Shown: one piece after another, positions 7,570 through 15,609 of the stretch
Layout: every line of letters starts with the position of its first letter
Position numbering within the stretch: the first letter of the stretch is position 1
NCBI GenBank assembly: GCA_035943635.1
Contig: DASZBX010000146.1
Span: 62,001-126,000 of the forward strand
Direction: 5' to 3'
Length of the DNA: 64,000 nt
Source of the DNA: DASZBX01 sp035943635
GTDB taxonomy: Bacteria; Actinomycetota; Actinomycetes; Streptomycetales; Catenulisporaceae
The notes under the pieces: generated by a model
The model's input: the letters and a program-made list of their open reading frames with translations, nothing else
Databases searched by the model: none
Told to the model about the DNA's origin: nothing
Position numbers and translations under genes: made by a program

Positions 7570-8448
7570 ATGACGATCATCGATGCGCACAGCGCCGAAG
7601 TCCTGCGCTACGCGGCCTTCACCCTGGATCCGGCCGGCGGGAACCCGGCCGGGGTCGTGCCGGACGCGGCCGCGCTCGATGACGCGGCGATGCAGCGGAT
7701 CGCGGCCGAGGTCGGCTACTCGGAGACCGTGTTCCTGCGCGCGCAGCCCTCGGCCGAGCCGGGCGTGCGGGCGTTCGGGGCGCGGTATTTCAGTCCCCTG
7801 GCCGAGGTGCCGTTCTGCGGTCACGCCACCATCGCGGGCGCCGTCGCACTGGCCGAATTCGACGGCCCGGGCCTGCTGAGCCTGGCCACGAAGGCCGGGC
7901 AGGTCCTGGTCGAGACCGGCCACGACCCGGACGGGAATCTGTCCGCCACGCTGACCAGCGTCGCCACCCGGGTGTCCGAGCCCGAACCGGCCGCCGTCGC
8001 CGAAGCCCTGGCCCTGCTGCGCTGGCGCGCGGACGAGCTCGACCCGGCCCTGCCGGTCCGGGTCGCGTACGCGGGCGCCCGGCACCTGGTGCTGGCCGCC
8101 GCCACCCGCGGCCGGCTGGCAGAGCTCGACTACGACTTCGACGGCCTGGCCGACCTGATGCGCGCCCGCGACTGGACCACGCTGCAACTGGTATGGCGGG
8201 AGAGCGAGCAGGTCTTCCACTCGCGCAACCCGTTCCCGGTCGGCGGCGTGGTCGAGGATCCGGCCACCGGCGCCGCGGCCGCCGCGCTCGGCGGGTACCT
8301 GCGCGAACTGGGCCTGGTCTCGGTTCCGGCCACACTGCGGCTGCACCAGGGCGAGGACCTCGGCCGCCCGAGCCTGCTGACCGTCGACGTGCCCGCGGAC
8401 ATCCCGGGCATCCGGGTGACCGGCACGGCCGTCCCGATCAAGGAGTAA
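7570..8448 (+). CDS. PhzF-family isomerase-like protein (292 aa)
   Basis: PhzF fold motifs are clear. LRYAAFTLDPAGGNPAGVV is the N-terminal strand-loop, EVGYSETVFL carries the conserved Glu used as acid/base in PhzF, ARYFSPLAEVPFCGHATIAG holds the phosphate/substrate loop, and VVEDPATGAAAAALGGYL is the second-lobe equivalent. Length is normal. No phenazine genes are nearby, so this is probably a general PhzF-like epimerase/isomerase of unknown substrate. TAGACT ends 7 nt before the ATG; GGGAG in between could also serve as a ribosome site. The last 11 bp overlap tail to tail with the SDR gene. Confidence 0.85.
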   Translation: MTIIDAHSAEVLRYAAFTLDPAGGNPAGVVPDAAALDDAAMQRIAAEVGYSETVFLRAQPSAEPGVRAFGARYFSPLAEVPFCGHATIAGAVALAEFDGPGLLSLATKAGQVLVETGHDPDGNLSATLTSVATRVSEPEPAAVAEALALLRWRADELDPALPVRVAYAGARHLVLAAATRGRLAELDYDFDGLADLMRARDWTTLQLVWRESEQVFHSRNPFPVGGVVEDPATGAAAAALGGYLRELGLVSVPATLRLHQGEDLGRPSLLTVDVPADIPGIRVTGTAVPIKE

Positions 8449-9244
8449 GCATCTTCTTGGACCGGCGGGTGACGGCCGCCGGGACCATGCCGCGCGGCAC
8501 GAACTGCAACGCGCGCACCCACGGCTGGCCGTAGACGTGCGCGGAGCGGCGCAGGATCCCGGCCATCAGCCGGTCGGCCGCCGGGTCGAGCGCGCCGGTC
8601 CGGTTGGCCGGCCAGGGCATCTGGGCGCGCATGCCGCGCAGAAACGGGTCCTCGTCCGCGTTGCGCACCATGTCCGTGTCGGTCCACGACAGGTACGCCA
8701 CGCCCACGCCGACCCCGTCGAGCGCGACCTCGCCGCGCAGCGCGTGCGCGTAGGCCTCAACTCCGGACTTGCTCGCGCAGTACGCGGTCATCAGCGGCGA
8801 CGGCACGAGCGCGGCGGCCGAGGCGATCTGGAGCAGGTAGCCGCGGGTCTGGCGCAGCGCGGGCAGGAAGGCCCGCGCGGTGGCGATCGAGCCGAGCAGG
8901 TTGACCTCGATGATCCGGCTGTGCTCGGCGGCCGGGGTCTCGGCGAACCAGCCGCCGTCGCCCAGGCCCGCGTTGGCCACCACGATGTCGACCCGGCCGT
9001 GCCGTTCGAGCACGCCCGCGGCGGCGGCGGTGAGCGCGGACTGGTCGGTGACGTCCACGTCCCAGCAGCTCGGATCGCCGGGCACCCGCTTGGCCGTCTC
9101 GGCCAGCACCTGCGGTTCCAGGCCGAGCAGCGCGACGGTCGCGCCGGCCTGGGCGAGCCGCAGGGACAGGGCGGCGCCGATCCCGCGGGCCGCGCCCGTG
9201 ACGACGGCGACCCGGCCGGACAGTGGTTGGGCGACAGCGGGCAT
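8438..9244 (-). CDS. Short-chain dehydrogenase/reductase (268 aa)
   Basis: This is a classical SDR. TGAARGIG (16-23) binds the nucleotide, NAG (91-93) is structural, and Tyr155 with Lys159 in YCASK is the catalytic pair. The long C-terminal tail with basic residues (TRRSKK) suggests membrane association, as in SadH-like members. It is the last gene of a minus-strand operon: it begins 4 nt after the hydrolase stop. In Mycobacterium tuberculosis the mymA operon has the same order (FAD monooxygenase Rv3083, hydrolase Rv3084, SDR Rv3085), so oxidation of a lipid or aldehyde product is a reasonable guess. Confidence 0.88.
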   Translation of the reverse strand: MPAVAQPLSGRVAVVTGAARGIGAALSLRLAQAGATVALLGLEPQVLAETAKRVPGDPSCWDVDVTDQSALTAAAAGVLERHGRVDIVVANAGLGDGGWFAETPAAEHSRIIEVNLLGSIATARAFLPALRQTRGYLLQIASAAALVPSPLMTAYCASKSGVEAYAHALRGEVALDGVGVGVAYLSWTDTDMVRNADEDPFLRGMRAQMPWPANRTGALDPAADRLMAGILRRSAHVYGQPWVRALQFVPRGMVPAAVTRRSKKMLTP

Positions 9245-9248
9245 GAGG

Positions 9249-10295
9249 CTACTCCGGGAGGGTGTCGGCCGAGGCGGATGTGGTGGTGGATGCGGAAGCA
9301 GTTGCGGCTGCCGGGAAAGCGGTGATGGACTCGGACTCGGGCTCAGGCATGGGCGTTGCCGTGGCTGCGATGACGGATTCGGGCTCAGGCTCCTGGCCGG
9401 CCGCGCTGTCGCCGCCCGCCGTGGTCCTGCTCGCCGCGTCGAGCCGCCGTACCAGGTCGGCGACCGTGGCCGGGTCCTCCATCGGGGTCATGTGACCGAT
9501 CCTAGGCAGCACGGTCCTCGAGTGCAGGTCGGCGAGCAGCCCGGCGAGTTCCTCGGCGTGCCGGGGCGGGGTGAGCCGGTCCGCGGTGCCGACCAGCACC
9601 GCGGTCGGCACGGTCAGCGCCGCCGCGCCTGCGCGCACGTCCAGGAACTCCAGCACCCGGCCCCAGCCGGCCCGGACCTGCCGGGGGCAGGCGTGGATGA
9701 TCGTGGCGTTCTCGATCGCGAGCGCGCGGGCGGGTTTCGGGCCGAGCGTGCCGTAGGCCAGCAGCCGGGTGCTCAGCCGGGTCCGCCGGCCCAGCGGGCT
9801 CGCGCCGCGCAGCATCCGCCGGGACGCGATCCGGCCGAGCAGCCGGGTCGGGACGAGATTCGCCCGAACGGCCAGATCGTGCGCGCCGGTCGACGCGAGC
9901 AGGACCGCCCGGGTGCGGGCGCGGACCGCCGGGTCCGTTCCGGCGGCCATGATGGTCATGCCGCCCATGCTGTGCCCGACCAGGATCATCCGGTCCGGTC
10001 CGGCCGCGGCGTCGATCACCGCGGCGAGGTCCTCGGCCAGGGCCGGGACGCTGTAGCCGTCCTTCCCGGGAAGGTCGCTGCCGCCGTGCCCGCGCTGGTC
10101 GTAGGCGACCAGCCGGTAGTGCGCGGCCAGGGCGGCGATCACCGGCCACCAGAACCGGATCGAGCAGGTCCAGCCGTGGCTGAGCACGACGGTCGGGCCG
10201 TCCGGGTTGCCGTGTACCTCCACGTGCAGGCGGTTGCCGTCGCGGCTGCGGACGTGCAGCGTCTGCACCGGGTTCGGCGGCTCGGGCGGTGTCAT
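9249..10295 (-). CDS. Alpha/beta hydrolase of the monooxygenase operon (348 aa)
   Basis: The fold is indicated by VVLSHGWTCSIRFWW (oxyanion region), YDQRGHGGSD and the nucleophile elbow VGHSMGG with Ser109; PRIGHMTPMEDP carries the catalytic His. After about residue 285 there is a low-complexity Ser/Thr/Ala/Glu tail of 60 residues with no likely structure. The ATG overlaps the stop of the upstream monooxygenase (ATGA), so translation is coupled. Working after a Baeyer-Villiger-type oxygenase, it could hydrolyse the ester product. The substrate is unknown. Confidence 0.85.
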   Translation of the reverse strand: MTPPEPPNPVQTLHVRSRDGNRLHVEVHGNPDGPTVVLSHGWTCSIRFWWPVIAALAAHYRLVAYDQRGHGGSDLPGKDGYSVPALAEDLAAVIDAAAGPDRMILVGHSMGGMTIMAAGTDPAVRARTRAVLLASTGAHDLAVRANLVPTRLLGRIASRRMLRGASPLGRRTRLSTRLLAYGTLGPKPARALAIENATIIHACPRQVRAGWGRVLEFLDVRAGAAALTVPTAVLVGTADRLTPPRHAEELAGLLADLHSRTVLPRIGHMTPMEDPATVADLVRRLDAASRTTAGGDSAAGQEPEPESVIAATATPMPEPESESITAFPAAATASASTTTSASADTLPE

Positions 10296-12196
10296 CGGCC
10301 GGCCTCCTGGGGCTCGGGCGTCGATTCGGGGACGGACTGGCGGCCGGCTTGCGCGCCGGCTTCGTACTCTGCGACGTCGATCCTGCGGGTGGCCCGGCGG
10401 AACGTGATCGTGGACGCGGGCCACAGGGTCGGATTGCGCCCGGCCGCGTTCTGGTACCAGCTGACGCAGCCGCCGGTGGACCACACCGTGCGCTCCATCC
10501 GCCTGGCCACCATGCCGTTCCAGCGCTGCTGCGCCTCGGGCCGGGCCTCGAGCACCGGCGGCCGGCCGCGGCGTTCGAGTTCGGACAGCTCTCTGACATA
10601 GCTGACTATGTATGACAGCTGCGACTCGATGACGTGCACCATCGAGTTGTGCCCGAGGCCGGTGTTGGGGCCGATCACGAAGCACAGGTTGGGGAATCCG
10701 GCCACGGTCGTGCCGCGCAGGGCGCTCATGTCCCCGGCCCAGGCCTCGGCCAGGGTGCGCCCGGCGGCGTCGCGGATGTGCTCGGCCACCGGCAGGTCGG
10801 TGGTGTGGAAGCCGGTGGCGAAGACCAGCACGTCGGCCTGCGCGGTCCGCCCGTCCGCGGAGATCAGGGTGTTGCCCTCGATCCGGACCAGGCCGGAGTC
10901 GACCAGGGTCACGTTCGGCCGGGCCAGGGCCGGATAGTAGGTGTTCGACAGCAGGACCCGTTTGCAGCCCATCACGTAGTCGGGGGTCAGCCGGGCGCGC
11001 AGTCCGGGATCAGCGATCCCCTTGGCCAGGTTGCGGATCGCGAGCGCCTGGGCCCGGCGCAGCAGTTGCGGGTGTTTCGTGAACGCGCCGACGGTCGCCT
11101 CCCGGGAGAGGTAGAGGCCGAGCCGGGCCATCTTCTGCGTGCCGGGGATGTGGCGATACAGCCAGTGTTCGGCGGGCGTCAGGGCCCGGTCGCGGCGGGC
11201 CATCACCCATGCGGGGGTGCGCTGGAACAGGGTCAGTTCGCTGACTCGCTCGGCGATCGCGGGCACCAGCTGGATCGCGCTGGCCCCGGTGCCGACGACG
11301 GCGATCTTCTTACCGGCCAGGTCGTAGCCGTCGTCCCACGCTCCGGTGTGCAGGACCTTTCCCGGGAAGTCCTCGATGCCGGGGATGTCAGGGACCGAAG
11401 GGTCGGCCAGCGGCCCGGTCGCGCCGATCAGGATCCGCGCGGTCAGCTCGCCCCGGCTGGTGTGCAGCCGCCAGCGTTGCGCGGCCGGGTCCCAGCGCGA
11501 GTCGAGCACCGTGGTGTCGAACCGAATCAGTGGGCGTATACCGTAACGGTCGGCCACGCGTTCGAGGTAGCCGCGGATCTCCGGCTGGCCGCAATAGCCG
11601 CGGGTCCAGGCCGGATTGGGCGCGAAGGAGAACGAGTACAGGTTCGACGGCACGTCGCAGGCGCAGCCCGGGTAGGTGTTGGCCCGCCAGGTGCCGCCGA
11701 CCGAGCCGGCCCGCTCCAGCAGCACGAGATCGTCGAACCCTGCCTCGCGCAGTTTGATCGCCGCGCCGAGCCCGCCGAATCCGGTGCCCACGATCGCGAT
11801 CCCGACCTCGGCCGGCAGCCCGGCCGGGGCGGCGTCGGCGGGCACGTCGGCCGGCGGGAACGGCGGCGCGCCGACCCCGGACAGGCGCCAGCGTCCCCAC
11901 AGGTCCCGGTCCTCGATCCGGCACGGGACAACGGGATACCCGACTGTCGCAGGGTCCTCATCGTCCTGTGCGGGCGGGGTGATGCGCAGCGTTCCAGTCG
12001 CGTTCGCGCCATCGGGCAGGTCCGATTCCATCCGGCCGTACCAGTGATAGCGCCCGTCGATCGGCTCGAAGCGCCCGCGCAGGTCGACCCGGGCCTGATA
12101 TTCGCCGCCGCCGTCCACGGTCAGGACGGCCGGACCACGGTAGCCGTCACCGCCGCGGTCGCCATCGCCGTCCACGCCCGAGCTCTCCGCGGTCAT
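10292..12196 (-). CDS. DUF4873 / FAD-dependent Baeyer-Villiger-type monooxygenase (634 aa)
   Basis: Residues 19-110 form a DUF4873 domain (YRGPAVLTVDGG, LRGRFEPIDGRYHWYGR). From residue 131 a flavin monooxygenase follows: GTGFGG (137-142) binds FAD, GGTWRANTYPGCACDVPS is the typical BVMO segment, FPGKVLHTGAWD (277-288) is the BVMO fingerprint FxGxxxHxxxW, and GTGASA (302-307) binds NADPH. It resembles EthA/MymA-type enzymes that oxidise ketones or sulphur groups. Its ATG overlaps the TetR stop (ATGA) and its stop overlaps the hydrolase start, so the four genes form one tightly coupled operon. Confidence 0.9.
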   Translation of the reverse strand: MTAESSGVDGDGDRGGDGYRGPAVLTVDGGGEYQARVDLRGRFEPIDGRYHWYGRMESDLPDGANATGTLRITPPAQDDEDPATVGYPVVPCRIEDRDLWGRWRLSGVGAPPFPPADVPADAAPAGLPAEVGIAIVGTGFGGLGAAIKLREAGFDDLVLLERAGSVGGTWRANTYPGCACDVPSNLYSFSFAPNPAWTRGYCGQPEIRGYLERVADRYGIRPLIRFDTTVLDSRWDPAAQRWRLHTSRGELTARILIGATGPLADPSVPDIPGIEDFPGKVLHTGAWDDGYDLAGKKIAVVGTGASAIQLVPAIAERVSELTLFQRTPAWVMARRDRALTPAEHWLYRHIPGTQKMARLGLYLSREATVGAFTKHPQLLRRAQALAIRNLAKGIADPGLRARLTPDYVMGCKRVLLSNTYYPALARPNVTLVDSGLVRIEGNTLISADGRTAQADVLVFATGFHTTDLPVAEHIRDAAGRTLAEAWAGDMSALRGTTVAGFPNLCFVIGPNTGLGHNSMVHVIESQLSYIVSYVRELSELERRGRPPVLEARPEAQQRWNGMVARRMERTVWSTGGCVSWYQNAAGRNPTLWPASTITFRRATRRIDVAEYEAGAQAGRQSVPESTPEPQEAGR

Positions 12197-12843
12197 CGGT
12201 AGTCCCTCTCCATCGTCGTGGCCGCCGCCCAGACCAGCTGGGTCACGTACGCGACCACGTTCGCCTTGCTCATCGACCGGCGCCGCAGCCACCACTCGCC
12301 GGTGCCCTGGACCAGGCCGACGATTCCGTACGCCCACACCTCCGCGCCGCCCGCGTCCATCGCCTTGTCCCGCAACACGTCGCCGAGCACCCGGCTGAGC
12401 GTCGAGGCGATCAGTTCCCGGTCGTCGTGCACGGGATCCGGGTCGCTGACCTTGCCGGCCGAGCGCCGGGCCAGCAGCCAGTACAGGTTCGGGAACTCGT
12501 CCAGGATGCCGAAGTAGGCCTCGACCGCGGCGTAGATCCGCTTCTCGGCCACCACGTCCGTGTCCAGGATCGGCACCAGGCGGGCGAAGAGCAGCTCGGT
12601 GGCCCGCTCGCCGAGCGCGGCGACCAGGGCGCCCTTGTCCTCGAAGTAGCGGTAGAGGATCGGTTTGGACACGCCGGCCGCGGCCGCCACGTCGTCCATC
12701 AGGAAATCCGGGCCGCCCACGGCCAGCACCCGCAGCGCGGCGTCGACGAACTCGGCCCGGCGCAACGCCCGGTGCGCGCTCCACCGGTCCCGGCGCGCGT
12801 CGGCGGCGCCCTCGCCCTTGTCGGTCTTGACTTTCCGGCTCAC
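12193..12843 (-). CDS. TetR-family regulator of the monooxygenase operon (216 aa)
   Basis: The N-terminal helix-turn-helix is clear: FVDAALRVLAVGGPDFLMDD, then VAAAAGVSKPILYRYFEDKG. The C-terminal ligand domain resembles the TetR group that controls mycobacterial lipid-type oxygenases. GTG 12843 was chosen because TAGCGT ends exactly 7 nt before it, matching the leaderless pattern here; a GTG 9 nt further upstream is possible. The stop overlaps the monooxygenase start, so it is the first gene of the operon. A near-perfect palindrome lies just upstream at 12861, suggesting autoregulation and control of the divergent di-iron oxygenase. Confidence 0.85.
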   Translation of the reverse strand: MSRKVKTDKGEGAADARRDRWSAHRALRRAEFVDAALRVLAVGGPDFLMDDVAAAAGVSKPILYRYFEDKGALVAALGERATELLFARLVPILDTDVVAEKRIYAAVEAYFGILDEFPNLYWLLARRSAGKVSDPDPVHDDRELIASTLSRVLGDVLRDKAMDAGGAEVWAYGIVGLVQGTGEWWLRRRSMSKANVVAYVTQLVWAAATTMERDYR

Positions 12844-12860
12844 CTCGCGCACGCTACCAG

Positions 12861-12875
12861 AAGTTACTGTTACTT
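12861..12875. promoter_or_regulatory. Probable TetR operator in the divergent promoter region
   Basis: AAGTTACTGTTACTT has two 7-bp half-sites (AAGTTAC and, inverted, AAGTAAC) around one central base, with a single mismatch. It sits 18 bp upstream of the TetR start, in the 116-bp gap shared with the di-iron oxygenase, where it could control both directions. Confidence 0.6.
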
Positions 12876-12959
12876 CAAGTCATAGCTTGGCATTGGCGTC
12901 CCGGCCGGCCCGCGCCCCGGGCGCACGCCACCGCACCGACCACACTCTTTGGGGGTCCC

Positions 12960-13826
12960 ATGGCCGTCGCCGACCGGCTGCTGCGCTCTAGCGCGTCCCG
13001 TTTCTACGACCCCGAAGTGGACGTGGACTGGTCCGCGCCGCCGGTCGAAGGGCTCGACTACGTCCTGGACCACCGCTGCTCGCTCTACGGCACCGGCCTG
13101 TGGAAGGGCCTGACGCCCGAGCAACGCAGGGAACTGGGCAAACACGAGGCGGCCAGCATCGCCGGCGTGGGCCTGTGGTTCGAGCTGATCCTGATGCGGA
13201 TGCTGGTCCGGCTGGCCTACGAGGGCGACCCGACCGACCCGCGAATCCAGTACGCGCTGACCGAGACCGCCGAGGAGTGCCGGCACACGATCATGTTCGC
13301 CCGGATGGTGACCACGCTCGGCGCCCCCGCGTACGGTCCGCGCCCGCACATCCACCGGCTCGGCCGGGTCCTGCCGACCCTGACCCGCGGCCCGGCGATG
13401 TACGGCTCGATCCTGGTCGCCGAGGAGGTGACCGACCGGCTCCAGCGCGAACAGGTCGACTCGCCGCTGATCCAGCCGCTGGTGCGGATGGTCAACCGGA
13501 TCCACATCATGGAGGAGTCCCGGCACATCGGCTTCGCCCGCACGCAACTGCTGGCCGAGGTGGGCGGGCTGAACCGGGTCGAACTGCGGTTCCAGCGGCA
13601 CCTGCTGGCGTATGTCGCCTACATCATCTGCCGCAGCCTGATCAACCCGCAGGTCTACGCCGCGGTCGGCATCGACCCGCGCGAGGGACGGCGCGCCGCG
13701 CTGTCGAACCCGCAGTACCGCGAGACGCTCCGGTTCAGCGGCGAGAAGATCATGCCGTTCCTGCGCGAGGCCGGATTGATCGGCGGGTCTGGGATGTATT
13801 GGTGGAAGCAGTCTTTCCTGGTGTAG
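12960..13826 (+). CDS. AurF-like di-iron oxygenase (288 aa)
   Basis: Ligand motifs for a carboxylate-bridged di-iron centre are present: ETAEECRH (Glu102, Glu105-106, His109), VAEEVTDRL (Glu155-156) and MEESRHIGFA (Glu185-186, His189). Spacing and length match the p-aminobenzoate N-oxygenase AurF family, whose members oxidise amines or act as hydroxylases. The ATG follows GGGGG by 4 nt. The gene is divergent from the TetR/monooxygenase operon and shares its control region, so the two oxygenases probably serve one pathway. The substrate is not known. Confidence 0.85.
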   Translation: MAVADRLLRSSASRFYDPEVDVDWSAPPVEGLDYVLDHRCSLYGTGLWKGLTPEQRRELGKHEAASIAGVGLWFELILMRMLVRLAYEGDPTDPRIQYALTETAEECRHTIMFARMVTTLGAPAYGPRPHIHRLGRVLPTLTRGPAMYGSILVAEEVTDRLQREQVDSPLIQPLVRMVNRIHIMEESRHIGFARTQLLAEVGGLNRVELRFQRHLLAYVAYIICRSLINPQVYAAVGIDPREGRRAALSNPQYRETLRFSGEKIMPFLREAGLIGGSGMYWWKQSFLV

Positions 13827-13903
13827 CGGCACGGGCTGTACGGTGATGGGCAGCGGGCGGCGGATGATCACCCTCCGCCCCGCCGCTCGTATAGTCTGCG
13901 CCT

Positions 13904-14989
13904 GTGTCCCAGCCCGCTCATTCCACGCAGGCCGCCGAAGTCGCCGAGCCCGCTCAAGCCGACGCGCCCGTCCGCTTCGCCCCGGTCCCGCCCATCGGCG
14001 CGGGCGGGAACCTGCTCGCCGAGATCGACGCGTGGCTCACCTCGGAGGCTCTGCGCGCCCTGGTCCAAGCCTTCGGCGGCGACCCGGACCTCCCGACCGC
14101 CGACCGCACCGGCCGCATCGCCCCGCCCGACCGCCGAGACCTCCTGACCCGCATCGACCGGCTCTACGCCTTCACCGACCGCTGGGACGTGCGCCAAGGC
14201 CGCGAGCGCAACCTGGTCGGCGACCTGGAACTCACCCCCTCCCAGCGCGACCTGGCCAAGTCGGCCGGCGAGGCGCTCGGCCTGCGCGGCCCGGAAATCC
14301 TGCGCTTCGACCACTACGACCACGTCCTGATGCTCGGCGGCCTGATCCGCGCCTGCCTGGCCCGACCGGCCACCGCCGCGCTGCTGCTGCGCCCGGGCAC
14401 GGTCCCCGGCCGGACGATCACGGCCGGCACGATCACCGCGCTCGGCGGCCACCGCCCGTTCGCCGGAGACGAGTTCGACCAGGCCACACGCGAAGGCCTG
14501 GCCGACGTGACCGAGGAGTACCAAGCCCAGGACGCGGGCACCCGGCGGGCGTTCGGCCTCGGCGAACCGTCCGCGGTCGAGCACCACGACTCCGACCTGC
14601 CCGGCGGCACCTGGGGAATCCGCACGTACCAGTGGCAGCCCCCGCACGGCGGTCCGGCCGTGCCGGTCCGGGTCGTCGCGGCGCCGTCCAGCGAACCGGG
14701 CCTGCGCCGGGCCAACACCCCGGACTCCTACGCCTTCTTCGCCGCCCGGATCGCCGACCTGGCCCCCGGCGCCAAACTCCTGCTGCTGAGCACCGCGATC
14801 CACGTGCTGCCGCAGCACCTGGCCGCGCTGCGCATGCTCGGCCTGCCGTATCGGGCGCAGATCGACACGGTCAGCGCACGGGCCGGATCCGTGCCCGGCA
14901 TGCCGCTGGCGAACTTCACCCCGACCAAGTACCTGCTGGAGATCCGCTCCACGATCAGGATACTGCAGCAGCTGGTCACAGAGCTCTGA
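13904..14989 (+). CDS. Unrecognised actinobacterial protein (361 aa)
   Basis: I do not recognise a named domain. Features are: a Pro/Ala-rich first 25 residues; a helical segment (LLTRIDRLYAFTDRWDVRQG); an alternating beta/alpha core with VLMLGGLIRACLARP, ITALGGHRPFAGDE and LLLLSTAIHVLPQHLAAL; and no signal or transmembrane segment. The GG-x-RP and DE-containing loop slightly recalls YdcF/SanA-type (DUF218) proteins, but I would not assign it. TATAGT lies 8 nt before the GTG start, so the message is probably leaderless. It is not coupled to its neighbours. Confidence 0.65.
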   Translation: MSQPAHSTQAAEVAEPAQADAPVRFAPVPPIGAGGNLLAEIDAWLTSEALRALVQAFGGDPDLPTADRTGRIAPPDRRDLLTRIDRLYAFTDRWDVRQGRERNLVGDLELTPSQRDLAKSAGEALGLRGPEILRFDHYDHVLMLGGLIRACLARPATAALLLRPGTVPGRTITAGTITALGGHRPFAGDEFDQATREGLADVTEEYQAQDAGTRRAFGLGEPSAVEHHDSDLPGGTWGIRTYQWQPPHGGPAVPVRVVAAPSSEPGLRRANTPDSYAFFAARIADLAPGAKLLLLSTAIHVLPQHLAALRMLGLPYRAQIDTVSARAGSVPGMPLANFTPTKYLLEIRSTIRILQQLVTEL

Positions 14990-15005
14990 CTGTCGGGCGC
15001 GGCGG

Positions 15006-15383
15006 CTACTCCCGCCCACGCAGCTTGTCCAGGTCGCGCCGCTCGCGCTTCGTCGGCCGGCCGGCCCCGCGGTCCCGGATCCCGACCACCGCGGCCGACT
15101 CCCGGGTCGGCGGCGGCGGGCTGTGGTCCACGAAGCACTCGGCCGCGACCACGGCGCCGACCCGCTTGCGCACCAGCTTGGACACCACCACGATCCGCTC
15201 CCGGTCCTCCTGCCGGACCCGGACCTTGTCGCCGACCTTCACCGCCTGGGCCGGCTTGGCGCGCTCGTCGTTGACCCGCACGTGCCCGGCCCGGCACGCG
15301 GCCGACGCCAGCGAGCGGGTCTTGGCCAGCCGGACCGACCAGATCCAGCTGTCGACCCGAACCGGTCCCTCGTCTACAGTCAC
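15006..15383 (-). CDS. S4-domain RNA-binding protein, Hsp15-like (125 aa)
   Basis: Residues 8-70 form an S4 domain (RVDSWIWSVRLAKTRSLA, ACRAGHVRVNDERAKPA, VKVGDKVRV) as in Hsp15/HslR and RluB-type proteins, which bind rRNA or stalled 50S subunits. The C-terminus is basic (GRPTKRERRDLDKLRGRE), typical of the actinobacterial members. It starts at a GTG with a perfect TAAAAT hexamer ending 7 nt upstream, one of the clearest leaderless promoters in the window. It is transcribed alone. A role in ribosome quality control is inferred from the family only. Confidence 0.85.
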   Translation of the reverse strand: MTVDEGPVRVDSWIWSVRLAKTRSLASAACRAGHVRVNDERAKPAQAVKVGDKVRVRQEDRERIVVVSKLVRKRVGAVVAAECFVDHSPPPPTRESAAVVGIRDRGAGRPTKRERRDLDKLRGRE

Positions 15384-15448
15384 CCGCCCGATTTTAGTGG
15401 CCCGACCGGGCGGAAACGGTCACGGACCGGGCCGCGCGCCGTCCCGGG

Positions 15449-15556
15449 TCAATCCCCCGCGGTTTCCGGGCCGATGTAGGTGGCCAGGATCGTCGACTGG
15501 TCGGGCGTGACGTTCACCTGGGTCGCCCGCAGCCTTGGGTGGTCGAGCCAGTGCAC
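15449..15556 (-). CDS. Possible 35-aa small ORF downstream of pmt
   Basis: A GTG-started frame with strong G/C bias in third positions runs VHWLDHPRLRATQVNVTPDQ and ends IGPETAGD. It lies 54 nt after the mannosyltransferase stop on the same strand. The codon bias is better than chance, and it might be a real small gene or the C-terminal remnant of one. No ribosome site is visible and I do not recognise the sequence. Otherwise 15384-15609 shows nothing. Confidence 0.2.
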   Translation of the reverse strand: MHWLDHPRLRATQVNVTPDQSTILATYIGPETAGD

Positions 15557-15609
15557 CCTCGCGTGGTCGACATGCTTCGCTGTCCCTTCTCCCGTTTTCG
15601 GCCACAGCA

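Noticed and set aside
7570..8448. A phenazine biosynthesis gene
   Set aside because: Only the PhzF fold is present, and no other phz genes are in the window. PhzF-like proteins are mostly unrelated to phenazines.
15505..15580. A 19-residue minus-strand frame (MSTTRGCTGSTTQGCGRPR) with a purine-rich leader
   Set aside because: It is tempting as a Cys-containing peptide, but it has no paralogue, no maturation genes nearby and weak codon bias.
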